This document shows, in pieces, positions 10,325 to 22,299 of a stretch of 64,000 nt of DNA. A program made the position numbers and the translations under genes. The stretch covers positions 3,723,501 through 3,787,500 of the forward strand of contig JAKOGI010000001.1 in NCBI GenBank assembly GCA_029747015.1. The letters are read 5' to 3'. How positions within the stretch are numbered: the stretch's first letter is position 1; the number at the start of each line of letters is the position of its first letter. The notes beneath the pieces are model-generated. The model saw only the letters and a program-made list of their open reading frames with translations, was not told the DNA's origin and made no database searches. Source of the stretch: Carnegiea gigantea (Eukaryota > Streptophyta > Magnoliopsida > Caryophyllales > Cactaceae).

Positions 10325-12656
10325 GATAATGATCTTCAGCTTCCCTTTGTAGATTGTGCTGGCTGTTAGTGGTTGTGTCTTATGATTGATCGTGGATACG
10401 TTTGGAGACTTCATGTGTACATATATATATTTACATATAGTGTGGACCAATTTATTGATGGCAAGTGTTAGTCCACCTCCTGATCACGGTTGCTCCTGCA
10501 GATTAATTAACAGAGGTTCTATTCTGATGTCAAATTTTTTCCCTTGACCCCCTTTGATGGTTATGCATTAAGTCATATATTATTACTGCATGCCTGGCTA
10601 CACATTTGTATGTAAGCTGGGTGAGAGCAGTAGGCTTTTGTCCCAACAAAACTCGTGCACCGACTTTTCATAAAGACAATGTCTGAGGACATTGTAGCTT
10701 ACTGCATAAAGGTCTCTAGTATATTGTGTATTTGGTTGGGGCTGGCATCCTGAGGATGTGCGATTGCTTTGCTGCTCGTGTGACCAAAGAAGGGAGGGTT
10801 GCTTTGCAGTATTGGCAGCTTTGCTGTTTTGGAGAGAAGGTACCAGTAGAGATGGGCAAGGCAATTACAAGCCAACTAATTAAGAATAGAATACAAAGCC
10901 TGGGGCTTACAACGGCTATTGCGCCTCTTTGTACATTGAACTAAAAAATAAAATTAGGGATATGATCACAAAAAGTGAATATAAGTGCTATGAAATTAAT
11001 GGGCAACAATTAAACGATTAGTCGTCTCTGTGAAGTCAATGGTGTTGGCAGGGAGATAAAGAGCATATTCATTTTTGTTCTCCATAACAGGGCTCGCCTA
11101 ATGAACAAGTACAAGGCGGCTATGAGAAAGAGACCTGTACCACTGTCTCCATTCCCATTTATGTCTTACTCTTGCAAGGAGAGAACGCAACGTAGTGAAT
11201 GGTGCATGTAAGGATGGCAATCACATCCGAATTCAAGGTACATCTGATTCAACCCGAGCCAACATAATTCAATTCAAATTCAAAAAAAGTATTCGACTTT
11301 GAGTCCGCTAAAAATAATCCGAATCTAAATCGGATTCAGAGGAAGAAAACATCTGATCCGATTTTTCAATTACAATCTGACTATTTTATTAAATCATTAG
11401 AATTCAATTCTAAAATTTTACAAAACTAAAGTTTCCCTTCTAATCTCAACCCGCACTCCTGACCACCCATCCTAATTTTAAATTTTTGATTTTTTTGTTT
11501 TAAAAATCTTTAGTTCACCTTTCAAGCTGAATCCTAGCACTGACCACCTATTAGTTGCTTAACCAACTCTCCCTGCCTCCACCCCCCTCTTAGTCTTAGT
11601 CTCATTCCGGAATGGCTCCCTGCCTCTGCCCTTCGACGTCATCTGTCTCCTTACCATTTGTCACCATCTCCTAATTTAGCATTAAATGTTCAAATATTTG
11701 ACTAGCATGATAAGAAAGTATATGTTATCATATCAATAGGTGGACATAATAAGTTTAAATGAAAAAAATCATACAAAATTGTTATTGGGGAAAGAAAATT
11801 GATTCGGATTGGATTAAATTTGACTCCGATCCGATGCAGATCGGATTCTGAGATTGTCTCCGGTCCGCCGGATCAGATTCGGATCGAATTTCTAGATCTG
11901 AAATTTAATTGGATTCAGATTCGGATGTTCCGACATCCAATCTGCAGGAAATAGGCATTAGCATTTCTGATTTTCTGCCAATCGAACAAAACTGACAATG
12001 AACATAAATGTATAATGGGATACATAAGAACTACAAAATTGTGGGGCACTTGTCACAAGTAGATCGAGGAACACCGCATGCCGAGGGTATGAACTGGACA
12101 TTAAGGTGAGGAACAGATCTCCACAGCACAATGGTGAGACAACTTCCCAGCCAAGCAAAGCCTTTCTTCAGTGCAGTAAATATTCAGTAAAATACGAGAA
12201 GCAACAATCATCAGTGCTCTAAGAGCACCTGAGCTTTTTCAAGCTGAGTACACCTCAGTATTCAAGTTCAGTCCTCGCGATCTGAAAGTAGGAAGTCTTG
12301 GATTTTCTCTCTGCATGCAAGTCATTGAGACATTTAGAATTCATTCAAGAAGAAATGATGCTTGAAAGAAGACGAACAAAGCCAGCCTCTCCTATGCACA
12401 CTTGTCATGGCAGAATTCACATCATAAGAAGCAGAATGGTACCACCACCGAACAAACCATCAGGAAAAGGAAGTTCGCAGCAATGCATAGTTAAGTAGCA
12501 AGTTGCCAAAAACAGAGGAGAAACAAAAGTTTATACATCCATTGGCATTCTCTTACAATGAGACCTTGAACCGATCCACACAATCTGAGGGGATTGCTGT
12601 TTCTAACCTGTTCTCCAAAATGACTTCCTAAAGTTTTTCTCCCCTTTCTTATACAG
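10325..12656. other. Intergenic region between convergent genes
   Basis: Contains the 3' flanks of the 8429 gene and of CTU2 and one degenerate transposon-like patch (11215-11940, listed separately). No coding frame is recognisable. Confidence 0.45.
11215..11940. mobile_element. Degenerate hAT-like/MITE-like relic rich in GGATTCGGAT motifs
   Basis: The left end begins GGATGGCAATCACATCCGAA and the right end finishes with a reverse complementary ATTCGGATG...CATCC pattern. Many short GGAT/TCCGAT words cluster near both ends with an AT-rich middle. This architecture is typical of non-autonomous hAT relics. I could not find a convincing 8-bp target duplication, so boundaries and class are uncertain. 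Confidence 0.4.
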
Positions 12657-15600
12657 TTATACACCCCCACCCCTTCTGAAAATGAATTCTTTCCATGGTT
12701 GATAGTCTCGTAGTTTTGAGATGACATACACTTGGATCTCTCCAAACTCCAGCCATGGGCAAGAATCATATTCAGGGTGGTGGTTGTCAGGGAGCTAAAA
12801 GAAGTCAAATAGCATAGGTAATCAGTCCGAAATTCCCCATAGCATGATTTTTAACATCTAAGATTCTAAACACCCATAAGAACCAAATAGCTCTTTCAAT
12901 AGTATTACCACAGTCTAATGCAGGATTAGAAGCAGAATATCAAATTAGATATTACTTGCCTTAGCAATCTACGGTCATGATAGCTGCTGATTTTTGATCC
13001 TGCAATCATGGGCTGTGGTAGGAGGGAGTAGAAGTACTCCATTGATGATGAATCACTAGGAAGTATCTGAAATCTGCAACTAGAACAGAAAGAAGCATCA
13101 AAAACATCAGCACTGTGCTGGTCGTTTGCATAATTGATGAGCCTTGGGAAGTCAGATTTGTGAAGTGGGCTGTTGCACAAGGAACAGAATGATTCCGGAA
13201 GTGTAGACTCATCTGACTTGATATTAAACTTCTTTTGACGCCTTTGAGATGCTAAACGAGCCTTGGGGTCATCAACATCTGGTAGTCTATCGAAGCTGAA
13301 TGGTGTAAGCTTTCCAGCAGTCCTCACAATTGTGCATTCACGGGAAGGATTTTCTTCCTACATGGAGACATCCATAAGGGCATTGCAGTTAAGAGGTGTA
13401 GTTCCATAAGAAAGAACAAACCAAATAAACCAAGTCGTCCATCATCAGCAGTCTTAACCACAGGAATATCTCCCAGCAATCTAGCATCCAGAAACCAGTC
13501 CAGACACTCCACCTAATGAACTCTGTTATATGGGTTTCATAAGGAGAGACAGATAACCTAAAAAGCTACCTGCAAAAGCGAGATAAATGATGAAACCAGA
13601 GCGTTGATCCCAGAACGAGGACCATCAGATGCTGCTAGAGTTTTCAGTCTGCCCTGTCAAAACAATTAAAGAGAGTCATAAAGGTAACTTCTCTTTTTTA
13701 TATGCCCCTGAGGTAGAATGTACTGAATAAGATGAAAATGTAAAAAGTTAAGATCAAGAAACACAAAAGATCCCTAGCATAACAAAGACAAGATCAAGAA
13801 ACACAAAAGATCCCTAGCATAACAAAGACAGTACTATAGAGATAGATGAGAAATGGTAACCAACCCATCAAGCTGACAAAGGACATTGAGCTCTTGTGCA
13901 AGGCAATCCCGAAGTGGAAGCAACACAGGGACCTCCCATCTAGCATCAACATACTGTATGTCTGCCGGTAAGGAGTAGCCTTGACCCTGCAGAAGGGAAA
14001 AGTACATATAATTCACTGCATGGAGGAAATGACCTGCTACACTTATCTAGAATCGACTAAAAACCGAGAAGCACTCAAGCTCTATGATGATTGATAATTA
14101 AGACCAACCTTCACAGTTGCTGAAATGACATGACGAGCAATAGTCGATGTGCATGATCCTAGCACCAATTTGCTGTAACCATTTTCAACAGCAACCTGCG
14201 GGGATGAAATCAATAAATAGCTTACAAAGGCCATAGTAATCATCTGCGAAGATGATGATGTAAATTATGTCACCTTTTGCAGACATAGCATACGCAAATA
14301 TGTTAAAAGATCTTCCTTTCCTGTGTCATCAGGAACGGCATCTAAAAGCTCCTTCAACTTACTCCTCCCATCAGTGAGATGTGAGGAGTATAAACTTCCA
14401 AGAGGAGTGACATGCAACTCCTTCCCTGGTGGAGCTAGATCACTAACTATAGTCTTGATATGTTCAACCACTTCGTCACCATCCTCAGGAGGAAGAGAAA
14501 GTGCAGAATGTTCGTCAATAAAAGCAACTCCAACACCAAACACCGGTAGAGGCTTATCTCGGCTGGCTTCAAAGTTCTTCAAAGCTTTATCTTGCATTTC
14601 ACGCACAAATTGCAAAGCCACTCTGGTACATAAAAGTTCTAGAAAACATCAGTGCTACTTGGCGATGTGATTGGGACTCAGCTACCAGTGTCCAACACAG
14701 TACTTGCTGAGGTGCGGAACAGCCATTTTAGATATTTTGAATCATTTTGTAATAAAATAAGTGTCAACCATTGATAACTATGACTACTATGGCGAATTGT
14801 CCGGTATGGACATGACACTTGAGGCAAAAATGCAAAATGAGGGGATGCAGTGGTATTGACAAGATACTTGAGGTAAAAATGTAAAATGAGGGGATGCAGT
14901 AACACAACTTTTTCCACAATCTTTACTCATATTATACTCTATAGCATAATAGAAATAGGTCATCACAACCCACAAGCTCAAGCACCAAGTACGGAAACAA
15001 GGGAATAAGTGCATTTTGGGGAAGGTTGTCACTTAGTCCCGCTCATAGGGCAGCCTGGTGCACAAACATCCCGCGTTCACGCAGGGTCCGGGAAAGGGCC
15101 CCACCCCAATGGGTGAATTGTAGGCAGCCTAACTTGACTTTGTCAGTGGCTGATTCAAAATGTGGTTTCGATCGCAATAGCCCTTCTCCATGCAACTGTT
15201 TTGTCGCGGATCGACCACATTCTGAATCCATGTATAGAACTGAGCAAGGTGACAACGATGCAAAGAAATCCACTTGTATGATTTGTAACAATAACCATAA
15301 TAGGCCAAAGTCTTCATCTTTAATACAAGAACTGCGAGTCCAATAAGCCTCAAACTTTGCTCAAGCTGTCAAAATACAATAATTTCTACGAAGCTTGTAT
15401 GTTTGACTCCTCCCAAATATAACAGAATAATTAGCTAGAAAACTCTCTTACATGATGGTTATTATGAATTGGCATCAACAAAGCCATACCTATATAAGCT
15501 AGTCCCAGCAACCCAAAACTGTGGTTTAGTCCTTCAACATATTTTGTGTACACTGTTATTGATCCATGAAAGTCATTAAAGTTTTGCAAGTAGGTTCTCC

Positions 15601-16623
15601 TCGTACCAAAGTTTGAAGTAACCCCTTTGCAGAGATCCAGAGATTGGATTCAGGCATTAGGCCATCCTAAGACGATTAGGGCATTAGGCCATCGGTCATC
15701 GTAAGAGCCAAATCTGAGTGTGCATTTGGTTGGCTGCATTTATGTTCCTCAAAGTATCCTGAGTTGTACATCACTTTGTGGTGCAAATATGATGAGAGAG
15801 ATTACTAGACCTAACAATATACAATTTGAGTTGGGTACTTAGTATGAAGAGCAGGCCTTGAAGCAGGTTAAATTGTCGATGGTACGTGCTAGGAATAAAG
15901 TTCATCAGTGATCCGCTGCAAACCCAGACTAATTTCTTGTTCATCACAAAATTTCCCTTCCCGATGACTCTGAACAAAGGATCGATCTTTTTGTGCTTCT
16001 TTCTTTTTTTGATAAGGTTGAACAAAGCACTGATCTTGAAGGAACGTTTCACAACGTACGCACAAGGTCACACACTTCTTCACATAACACCAAAGCCCAA
16101 ATCCTAGTAAACAACTATTTACCTATAGTTTTACAGCCAAAAAACAAGTTCCCTAGTCCCTAGTACAGTATTGCTAACATTGAAAATGAATAGCATAACT
16201 CAAGGGACACATTTGGGATCAGCAAAGTGATCAAGTAAACCTATGTTAGCTTAACACCGTAAAAAGTAATGCCTAAGACAGGTTTTCATAACAAAAAGGA
16301 GTGCTCCATGGTGAGGAAGAAGATTACCGGGAAGAAGGGCCGCCGGAGAAAGCGACAAGGACCTTATCGGAGGGAGAAATCATGCCATTAGAAGTGACGG
16401 CAAGCCTAAACTTTCCGAAGAGAGATCCTCGAAAACAATCGGCGCAAAAGCGGCCGTCTTCGCCGCCGCCTGCGCCGCCGGCAACAGCTGTGCTAGCTTT
16501 GCACTTGACACAGAGGTTGCCGTTGATCAGACCTCTAGTGGCCGTAAGAGGTGTCTGTTTGTCTACTTCTTCGTCGTACTTGTGACAACCTCCTGATTGG
16601 CACAAAGATTTGCCGCAAGCCAT
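12657..16623 (-). CDS. CTU2: CTU2/NCS2, cytoplasmic tRNA 2-thiolation protein 2
   Basis: Seven coding exons on the minus strand: 16623-16328, 14622-14274, 14195-14109, 13986-13865, 13648-13570, 13357-12956, 12794-12657; all have GT-AG borders and total 1473 nt (490 aa). CTU2 works with CTU1 and the URM1 pathway to thiolate the wobble uridine of cytosolic tRNAs for Lys, Glu and Gln. Exon 1 has the N-terminal Cys-rich module (MACGKSLCQSGGCHK, NLCVKCK, FCADCFRG) and the PP-loop-like VLVAFSGGPSSR. Exon 2 gives ALQFVREMQDKALKNFEASR, exon 3 GYSKLVLGSCTSTIARHVIS, exon 4 EVPVLLPLRDCLAQELNVLC, exon 6 the second Cys pair region (FCSLCNSPLHKSDF and FCSSCRFQILPSD). Exons 1-6 are firm. The last exon (LPDNHHPEYDS... 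to a TAA at 12659-12657) fits phase 0 but does not resemble the short acidic tail I expect for the family, so the C-terminus is tentative. Intron 1 is 1.7 kb and holds a SINE-like insertion. Confidence 0.9.
13751..13830. repeat. Exact 40-bp tandem duplication in CTU2 intron 4
   Basis: Bases 13751-13790 are repeated without change at 13791-13830, inside the intron between CTU2 exons 4 and 5. The absence of any mismatch implies a recent duplication or a very local assembly artefact. Confidence 0.9.
14814..14900. repeat. Imperfect 49-bp direct repeat in CTU2 intron 1
   Basis: A unit ending GAGGGGATGCAGT appears twice, at about 14814-14851 and 14863-14900, with a few substitutions. Located in the first coding intron of CTU2. 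Confidence 0.75.
15037..15215 (+). mobile_element. Au-like SINE fragment in CTU2 intron 1
   Basis: The core words GGGCAGCCTGGTGCACAAAC, CAGGGTCCGGGAAAGGGCC, TTGTAGGCAGCC and TCAGTGGCTGATTC occur in the order and spacing of the plant Au SINE family as I remember it. The tRNA-related head and the 3' tail are degenerate. It is antisense to CTU2. Assignment rests on recall of the family consensus, without alignment. Confidence 0.6.
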
Positions 16624-17512
16624 GGCGCCTTTCCTCAGGTTCTAGCAGTTCACAGATGCCCAACACTACTCCTGTAAGAATGAACAAGTAAATAACCACA
16701 ATTAGAACACAAATACATTAACCATGCTGATGAGGTAGGCTGATTATTTGACATTCTATGAACACTTAAATCAAGGTTTTAAATTAAAAAAAAAAAAAGA
16801 AAAGTAACTAGAAAGCAGAATTAACAGAAAATTCAACGACAACCCTTGGGGAAAAAATCTAATCTAGTCTAAATGCGCCTCATATAGAAAGATTTTACCT
16901 TGTTATCTTCAAGGGCATTATATATTAGCTGGGGAGCAACATGTCTGATGCAGCATGTAATTACAGGGAAACCTATAAGCACTAATAATCTGACATAAAC
17001 AGGAATCTCAATGAGGGGAAATGGAGATTGCACTTTGTGATCTGGATCATTGCACTGGGATACATCATACAAGGCAAAACATCCCACTCAAAAGGATGTA
17101 ATGTAATCCAGCAAAACAAGACATTTATAACATATCAAACAGAAACTTCCCAAGATTGATATCTAAATTTCATTCGTACAGAAAAACAGAGAAACTCACA
17201 AATTATTAATTGCATAAAAGAAGGAAAAATACAAAATTTTCAGAGTATCTTCAAGTTGCAAGCGGGTTTCCAGTTGTTATGATGCTCCAAGTCGGCTAAA
17301 TGGGTGCCGTACCCGGGTCGACCCGACCCGACACGGACACAGCTGGGTAGGGTACAGACGAAGATGAAGACGAAGATGGTGAGGAAGAAGAGGATGAAGC
17401 AGCAAAACGAGATGCAGACATGTGCACATACCTGTCGAAGCTGCCGAAGAAGGTGAAGCCCAGGAACTTCGGCCTTTCGCAAGTCTCAACCCTCGCAAAC
17501 GCGCCTCCCTCT
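16624..17512 (-). repeat. CTU2 5' leader with 5'UTR intron; left arm of an inverted duplication
   Basis: Reading the minus strand: a leader exon ending CGACAG at 17432, donor GTATGTG, an intron 17431-16672, acceptor TTCTTACAG, a short leader exon 16671-16624, then the CTU2 ATG. The same series of elements, in the same order and largely identical, is found on the plus strand at about 35630-36491 ahead of RRP43. Similarity fades within a few tens of bases of the two start codons and upstream of the leader exon. This arm has about 45 extra bases in the leader exon. Inside lies a 156-nt open cassette (17054-16899) with acceptor- and donor-like borders that is equally long in the other arm. Confidence 0.8.
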
Positions 17513-19351
17513 CTCTTGACTTGGATCAATTGTACAGGATAAAAGTCCAACGTTTGGCTTAATTTTAAAAAGAAACTGATGACTGGGTTGTATAAAAATT
17601 TTTAAAAAAAGTCAAAGTGGACCTTTGTTTGGCTAAGACCATAGTAATGTGGGCGTCCGACCTCCGAGTATGTACTCATGTTCGACACCCATATTCGTAT
17701 CCAACTGTCCAAACAACATAGTAATGCGAATTATGGTATCTATATTAAGTAGAGAGGAAATGCACAAATCAATGCTTATATTTTTTGACTAAGACCATAG
17801 CTTTCAAAACTATGAAAAAAGTAATGAGAATCCTTCAGGCTCCGTCATAGATGGACAATAGTTCGGGTTGGGTCAACTCATTAACTTAACGAATCAGGCC
17901 ATGTTAAGCACAGTTATTAACTGGTCTAGTTGGACCATGGGCCAAACGCCCATGACCCACCCATTATCCTTTTACAAAAGAAAATAAGTTATCATGAACT
18001 CCATTTTAACCACTACAGAGCTTGCATATACGATTAGAGAGGCTTGAATTAGGCAGTGTAGCGTGAATTTTGATAACAACAAATCAATTTGCTGGTAGGT
18101 GAGCATGCAGAGAAGACTATGTAAGTATGCAACGATGTAAAACCACCAAGCAAATAATACTCAAAGTAAGAAAATACGAAGCCAAAAAATACAAGTCCAA
18201 ATTAAAAACACACCATCAAACTAATACGTATTACGATTATAAATCCAAATTCAAAATACACCATCTAGTTAGTCTAAACTATAACAAGAAGTCCATCTTT
18301 GGGTTATGATGAAAAGTTTGTCGCTTCACTTTCCACAATTAAAATGTAAATAATAAGAGGCATATTAGGCTTAAAACAGAAGAAACTTAATTAGCAGACA
18401 AGTGAGATTTTATTAGTAGGTAGAATCCAAGTTGAAGCAACTCAGTGCATCAACAACTTAAAAGCATAGCAGTATTAGCAAACTTTGAGAGTCAATGTAT
18501 CATAGACTACAAAGACAACCAGTTGTTGGTTCCAGTTAGTGGCAAATCCACAAAGATGAATCATCTTCATTAGGGTAAATATTCTCATTTGAAAATCATG
18601 AATGCTTATCATATATGATAGCAACTCAGCGACTAGGGCAAATACTCTAACAAGCAATCTCATCAATAGCTCCAATTCACATATTTAGTAGATCAACAAA
18701 AGGAATCATAGAAAAATCAGTAGACAGTTCCAGTATAAACAAGATTAATATAAGATGTCAAATGAAAGACATTTCTCTTTAATATATGATTTCATCATGA
18801 CATAGCAAAATGAAACTTATGTAATCTACAAAGAGTAATCATTACTTAAAAAGAAAACAACTCATCAAAAGTGTAATTTACAAGGTATTCTACTTCACCC
18901 AAAAGTCATAAGCTTGAGAGGATATGTAGTATGAACTTAACAAAACCCAATAATACTTTTGTTTTTCCTTTTGGTCTAGACAGAATTCTCATACATATCT
19001 CGGGGGGTTCATTGATAAAAATTCCACCCCTTGATTCATCTCTATTCACTGAACAAAACCCAAACCTAGGAAAGTAATATTTCAGAAAGCGCAAAGAAGG
19101 GAAGATGAAAAAAAGATTATGACAAAAGCCCAAACCCGATAGATGAATTTGCCACTTTGACACCTAGATCGATGGATTTTCGAACCAAAACTAAATTGCA
19201 AAGAAACTCACAATTATCAACTCATAGTCTCTCAATTAAGCTCAAATTAATAAAGTAAAATGCACAACAGAAGCAAAAAATCAAATTGAAAATGCTGAAT
19301 GCATTAATTCGAAAACTCACCATAAAATTGAAATTGAAATTAAAATTGAAG
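17513..19351. other. Intergenic AT-rich region between the CTU2 leader and the LTR array
   Basis: No recognisable gene. A short GGGTTGGGTC/CCCACCCATTATCC patch at about 17850-17965 may be another hAT-like relic. The region ends in the CAGAT target duplication at 19352-19356. Confidence 0.4.
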
Positions 19352-19703
19352 CAGATTGTAACGCCCCGAAATTTTTGTTACTCATTTTGATTTATGTGCA
19401 GTATGTAAATTATGTGTGTATTGTACGCATTTTATTTTAGGCACATCTATGTGCTTTAGGTTATTATTATTATTATGTTTTTAGGAGTGATTAGAAAATG
19501 CTACTCACTTAGTAGTATTTACCCCAAAAAAAGAGAGAAATAAAAAGAAGAGTCAAAAAAGGGGGCTTGACCCAAAAAAAAAAAGAAAAGAAAAAGAAAA
19601 CACAAAAGGGAAGGGGTTCTTTTTTAGGTGATAAGTATTGAGGGGAGGGGCTTATCTACTCTTCTTTCTCCCAACCCACAAAACACATGCATGGAGAGAG
19701 GAT

Positions 19704-19771
19704 AGAAGAAGAAGACGAAGAAGAAGAAGAAGAAGAAGAAGAAGAAGAAGAAGAAGAAGAAGAAGAAGAAG
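19704..19771. repeat. (GAA)n microsatellite in LTR 1
   Basis: A nearly pure GAA run in the LTR. The equivalent run is shorter in LTR 2 (about 25748-25785) and only a few units in LTR 3 (about 30565-30577), so it varies in length among copies. CTT runs at 24515-24560 and 29330-29360 are the same site in the inverted copies. Confidence 0.9.
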
Positions 19772-20240
19772 ATTGGATTTTGATTTTGATTTCAAGTTAA
19801 GGTGAGTAATCTTCGCTCTTCCTTTAATCTAAAATTGATTAGAGGAATATGAATTTGAAAGTTTATGCTTGACTTTGATCAATCATTTAAGAAATGAAGC
19901 TTTGAATTTGATGTTTTAAAGTTTAGTAGATTAGATACCTAAATTCATTTGTTAGAAACCCACAACCAAAATTTCTATGGTGATTTGTGATTTTAGGGTT
20001 ATGTGAATGTTGTGAATTGATGGTTATGTCATGAATTCATCCAAATACATGCTAAATTAAGGATTTTTGGATTGATTACTTATATTGGATGAACATGAGA
20101 GTAGAAAAATAGAGGTTGAATTTTTGAATTCTACAAACAGCCTACTAGTGTTCGAATTTTTGTGAATTATTAGAATGGCAAAAATTTCTGAAATTTTTAT
20201 TGTAGGTTCATCCTATGTATTGCAATTCTGTGTAAATTTT

Positions 20241-20800
20241 CATGAATTTTTGATATGTACTTTGTGCGTTATGAATTTTAGATTAAAACTTTCCTGTTAT
20301 GTGGTGTGAAAATTCGAATGATGGTTGAATTATTGTGAGCTATTAAGGTGGAAAAAAATTGTGAAAATTTTATTGTATAATATACATGTTATGGGACAAT
20401 TTTAGATATTTCATGAATTTTAGATGCTTAACTCATGAGTTATAAATTTTTGATTAGAACTGTCACGTTTTAGTACCAATTTTGGTTGCTGTTTGAATTT
20501 TCTGGTAATTATTCACTTGGCCTAAAATTCTGAAAATTTGAATATAGGTTCTATATGATGTTTGTAACTTTCATGAAAATTTTCATGAATTTTAGGAGTG
20601 TGCTTCATGAGTTATGGATTTTTGATTGCAACTATTCTGCTTCAACATATAACTTCAGGTGTTGTTTCAATTTTTGTGGAGGATTGGCTTATTGGAAAAC
20701 TTTGAAAATTATACAGTATATTCTTCTTCATATTTGGTATTTTTATGCAGAATTTCATGAATTTTGGATATGAGGTCTTTGCGTTATGAATTTATGAGTA
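20241..20800 (+). repeat. Imperfect ~172-bp repeats inside the LTR
   Basis: The word CATGAATTTT followed 20-25 bases later by GAGTTATGAATTTTTGAT-like sequence recurs at 20241, 20412, 20584 and 20756, with spacings of 171, 172 and 172. The same units occur in LTR 3 at about 31046, 31221, 31393 and 31565. The sequence between the marks is diverged but alignable by eye. Confidence 0.7.
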
Positions 20801-22299
20801 AATTAGCATATTTAGTGTAATTACTGGTTGTTCGTATGCATAAATTATATATTGATCATGTTTGTGATGATTTTAGGCGTTGAAGCAATAAGGGATTGTT
20901 ATGGATTATTAGAAGCTTGTGAAAATTATTTTGGGTGGAATTAAGCCTTATTTCTATTATGTTTTTGTTAATATTGTGAAATTGAGCTTATTTGAAAAAA
21001 AAAAAAAAAATATGGTTATATGGATTATACGATTTCAATAAGTTATGTTTTTGAGAAAAAAGATTTATGTCTTGACTGAGGCTATTACAGAGCGTTCTAG
21101 ATCTATGGCCATAGAAGCAGTTGTCTTTCTGTTTGGAGCTATGTGAATCGTTGGTTGGTACCTTGAGTGGGCATTACCCGGTCCGCCAATTGACTCTTCA
21201 GTTTGTGTTATTTGGGAGTTGTATGGGTCTCTGGTACTCCAAGTTGTGAATGTGACTCATCAGTTTGTGATTTGAGGACATCTACGTACTTTAGAGAGTT
21301 GGGTGCCTGATTGGTACCATATGAATGACTTGCGGCTTGTTCATTATTGATTGGTACCATATGAATGAGTCATAGCTGGATCACCAGGATGTGTTTGTCA
21401 CTCCTGTGTTGTGATAGTTCTTTGTGTGAGTCATGAGTTAAAAAGGCTTGCATTCAGTCAAGAATATGTGATATGTTATGCAATTGTTTTTGGCTTGGAT
21501 TTGGACTTTGGATACGTTATGAAATTGGTTTCGGCTTGAATGTAGACTTTGGATATGAAATGAAATTGGTTTTGGTTTAGATTTGAATTTGAAGAATCAT
21601 TATGGATATTTATGAAATTGTGATCGATTTGAACCATATATGTGATTGGTAAATATATTTAAAGAAATATATTATGTGTTTAAAGCATGTATATGGACTT
21701 TTGAATGGAATATGCTTTATGTATGCGTTAAATATGATTACGGACGGGCCATTAGCGTGATTTAGTAGACTTTGCTTTCTTTTGGACTTCAATGAGGATC
21801 ATGAGCCCAAAGGACACGATTGGTATGGGACAACGATGGTTAGTTTAGTGAATAGACTAACGGTAGAGCTAGTTCAGGGACGTAAGTGAAAACAAGAGTC
21901 CTTGAAATGTACCTAGTATAGGCAGGTACGACTAAATTAGTCTAATTGCCTGCCTCATAATAAATATGTGTGTCTTTGTGAAGTTTGGGAACGTGTTAGA
22001 TATGAAAGATATGAGTTTATTTTATTTATGAAGTATGAGTATATTCTTATGTCACATTCTATATGAGATATGCTATGTTCTATTTATATGTCATAAGATA
22101 CGTGTACTGTGTGATTATGAGTTAACCGATTAATGTATGAAGTATAATAACGGAGAAGGTAAGAATTATTCACTTGGCTCGGAGAGCTCATGACCTTATC
22201 ATTTTTCAGGTTTTGGAAGCAAAAAGGGACAACAGGAGCATTAAGAAAGCTAGCTAGCTGTGAAATAATCTCGAAGAACTTAGTTGAAAATGCAGACCC

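Noticed and set aside
13324..13512. 62-residue open frame on the minus strand between CTU2 exons 5 and 6
   Set aside because: It sits in the intron; exon 5 (…LLQ) joins EENPSREC at 13357 directly, as the family requires.
15026..15346. 106-residue open frame in CTU2 intron 1
   Set aside because: Overlaps the Au-like SINE fragment; repeat-derived.
16869..17087. Open frame in the CTU2 leader intron (peptide ending LEDNKVKSFYMRRI)
   Set aside because: It has a close counterpart in the RRP43 leader, but differences are mostly amino-acid changing and it lies within a 5'UTR intron. Kept as a possible cassette exon, not as a gene.
17296..17423. Ser-rich open frames starting MSAS.FAAS in both leaders, resembling a transit peptide
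   Set aside because: The ATG lies just inside the inferred leader intron, downstream of the CGACAG|GTATG donor, the two copies diverge and shift frame after the Ser run, and no continuation into a known protein was found.
20555..20773. Repeated 72-residue open frame in LTR 1 and LTR 2
   Set aside because: Part of the 172-bp LTR repeats, disrupted in LTR 3, with no homology to retroelement proteins that I recognise.
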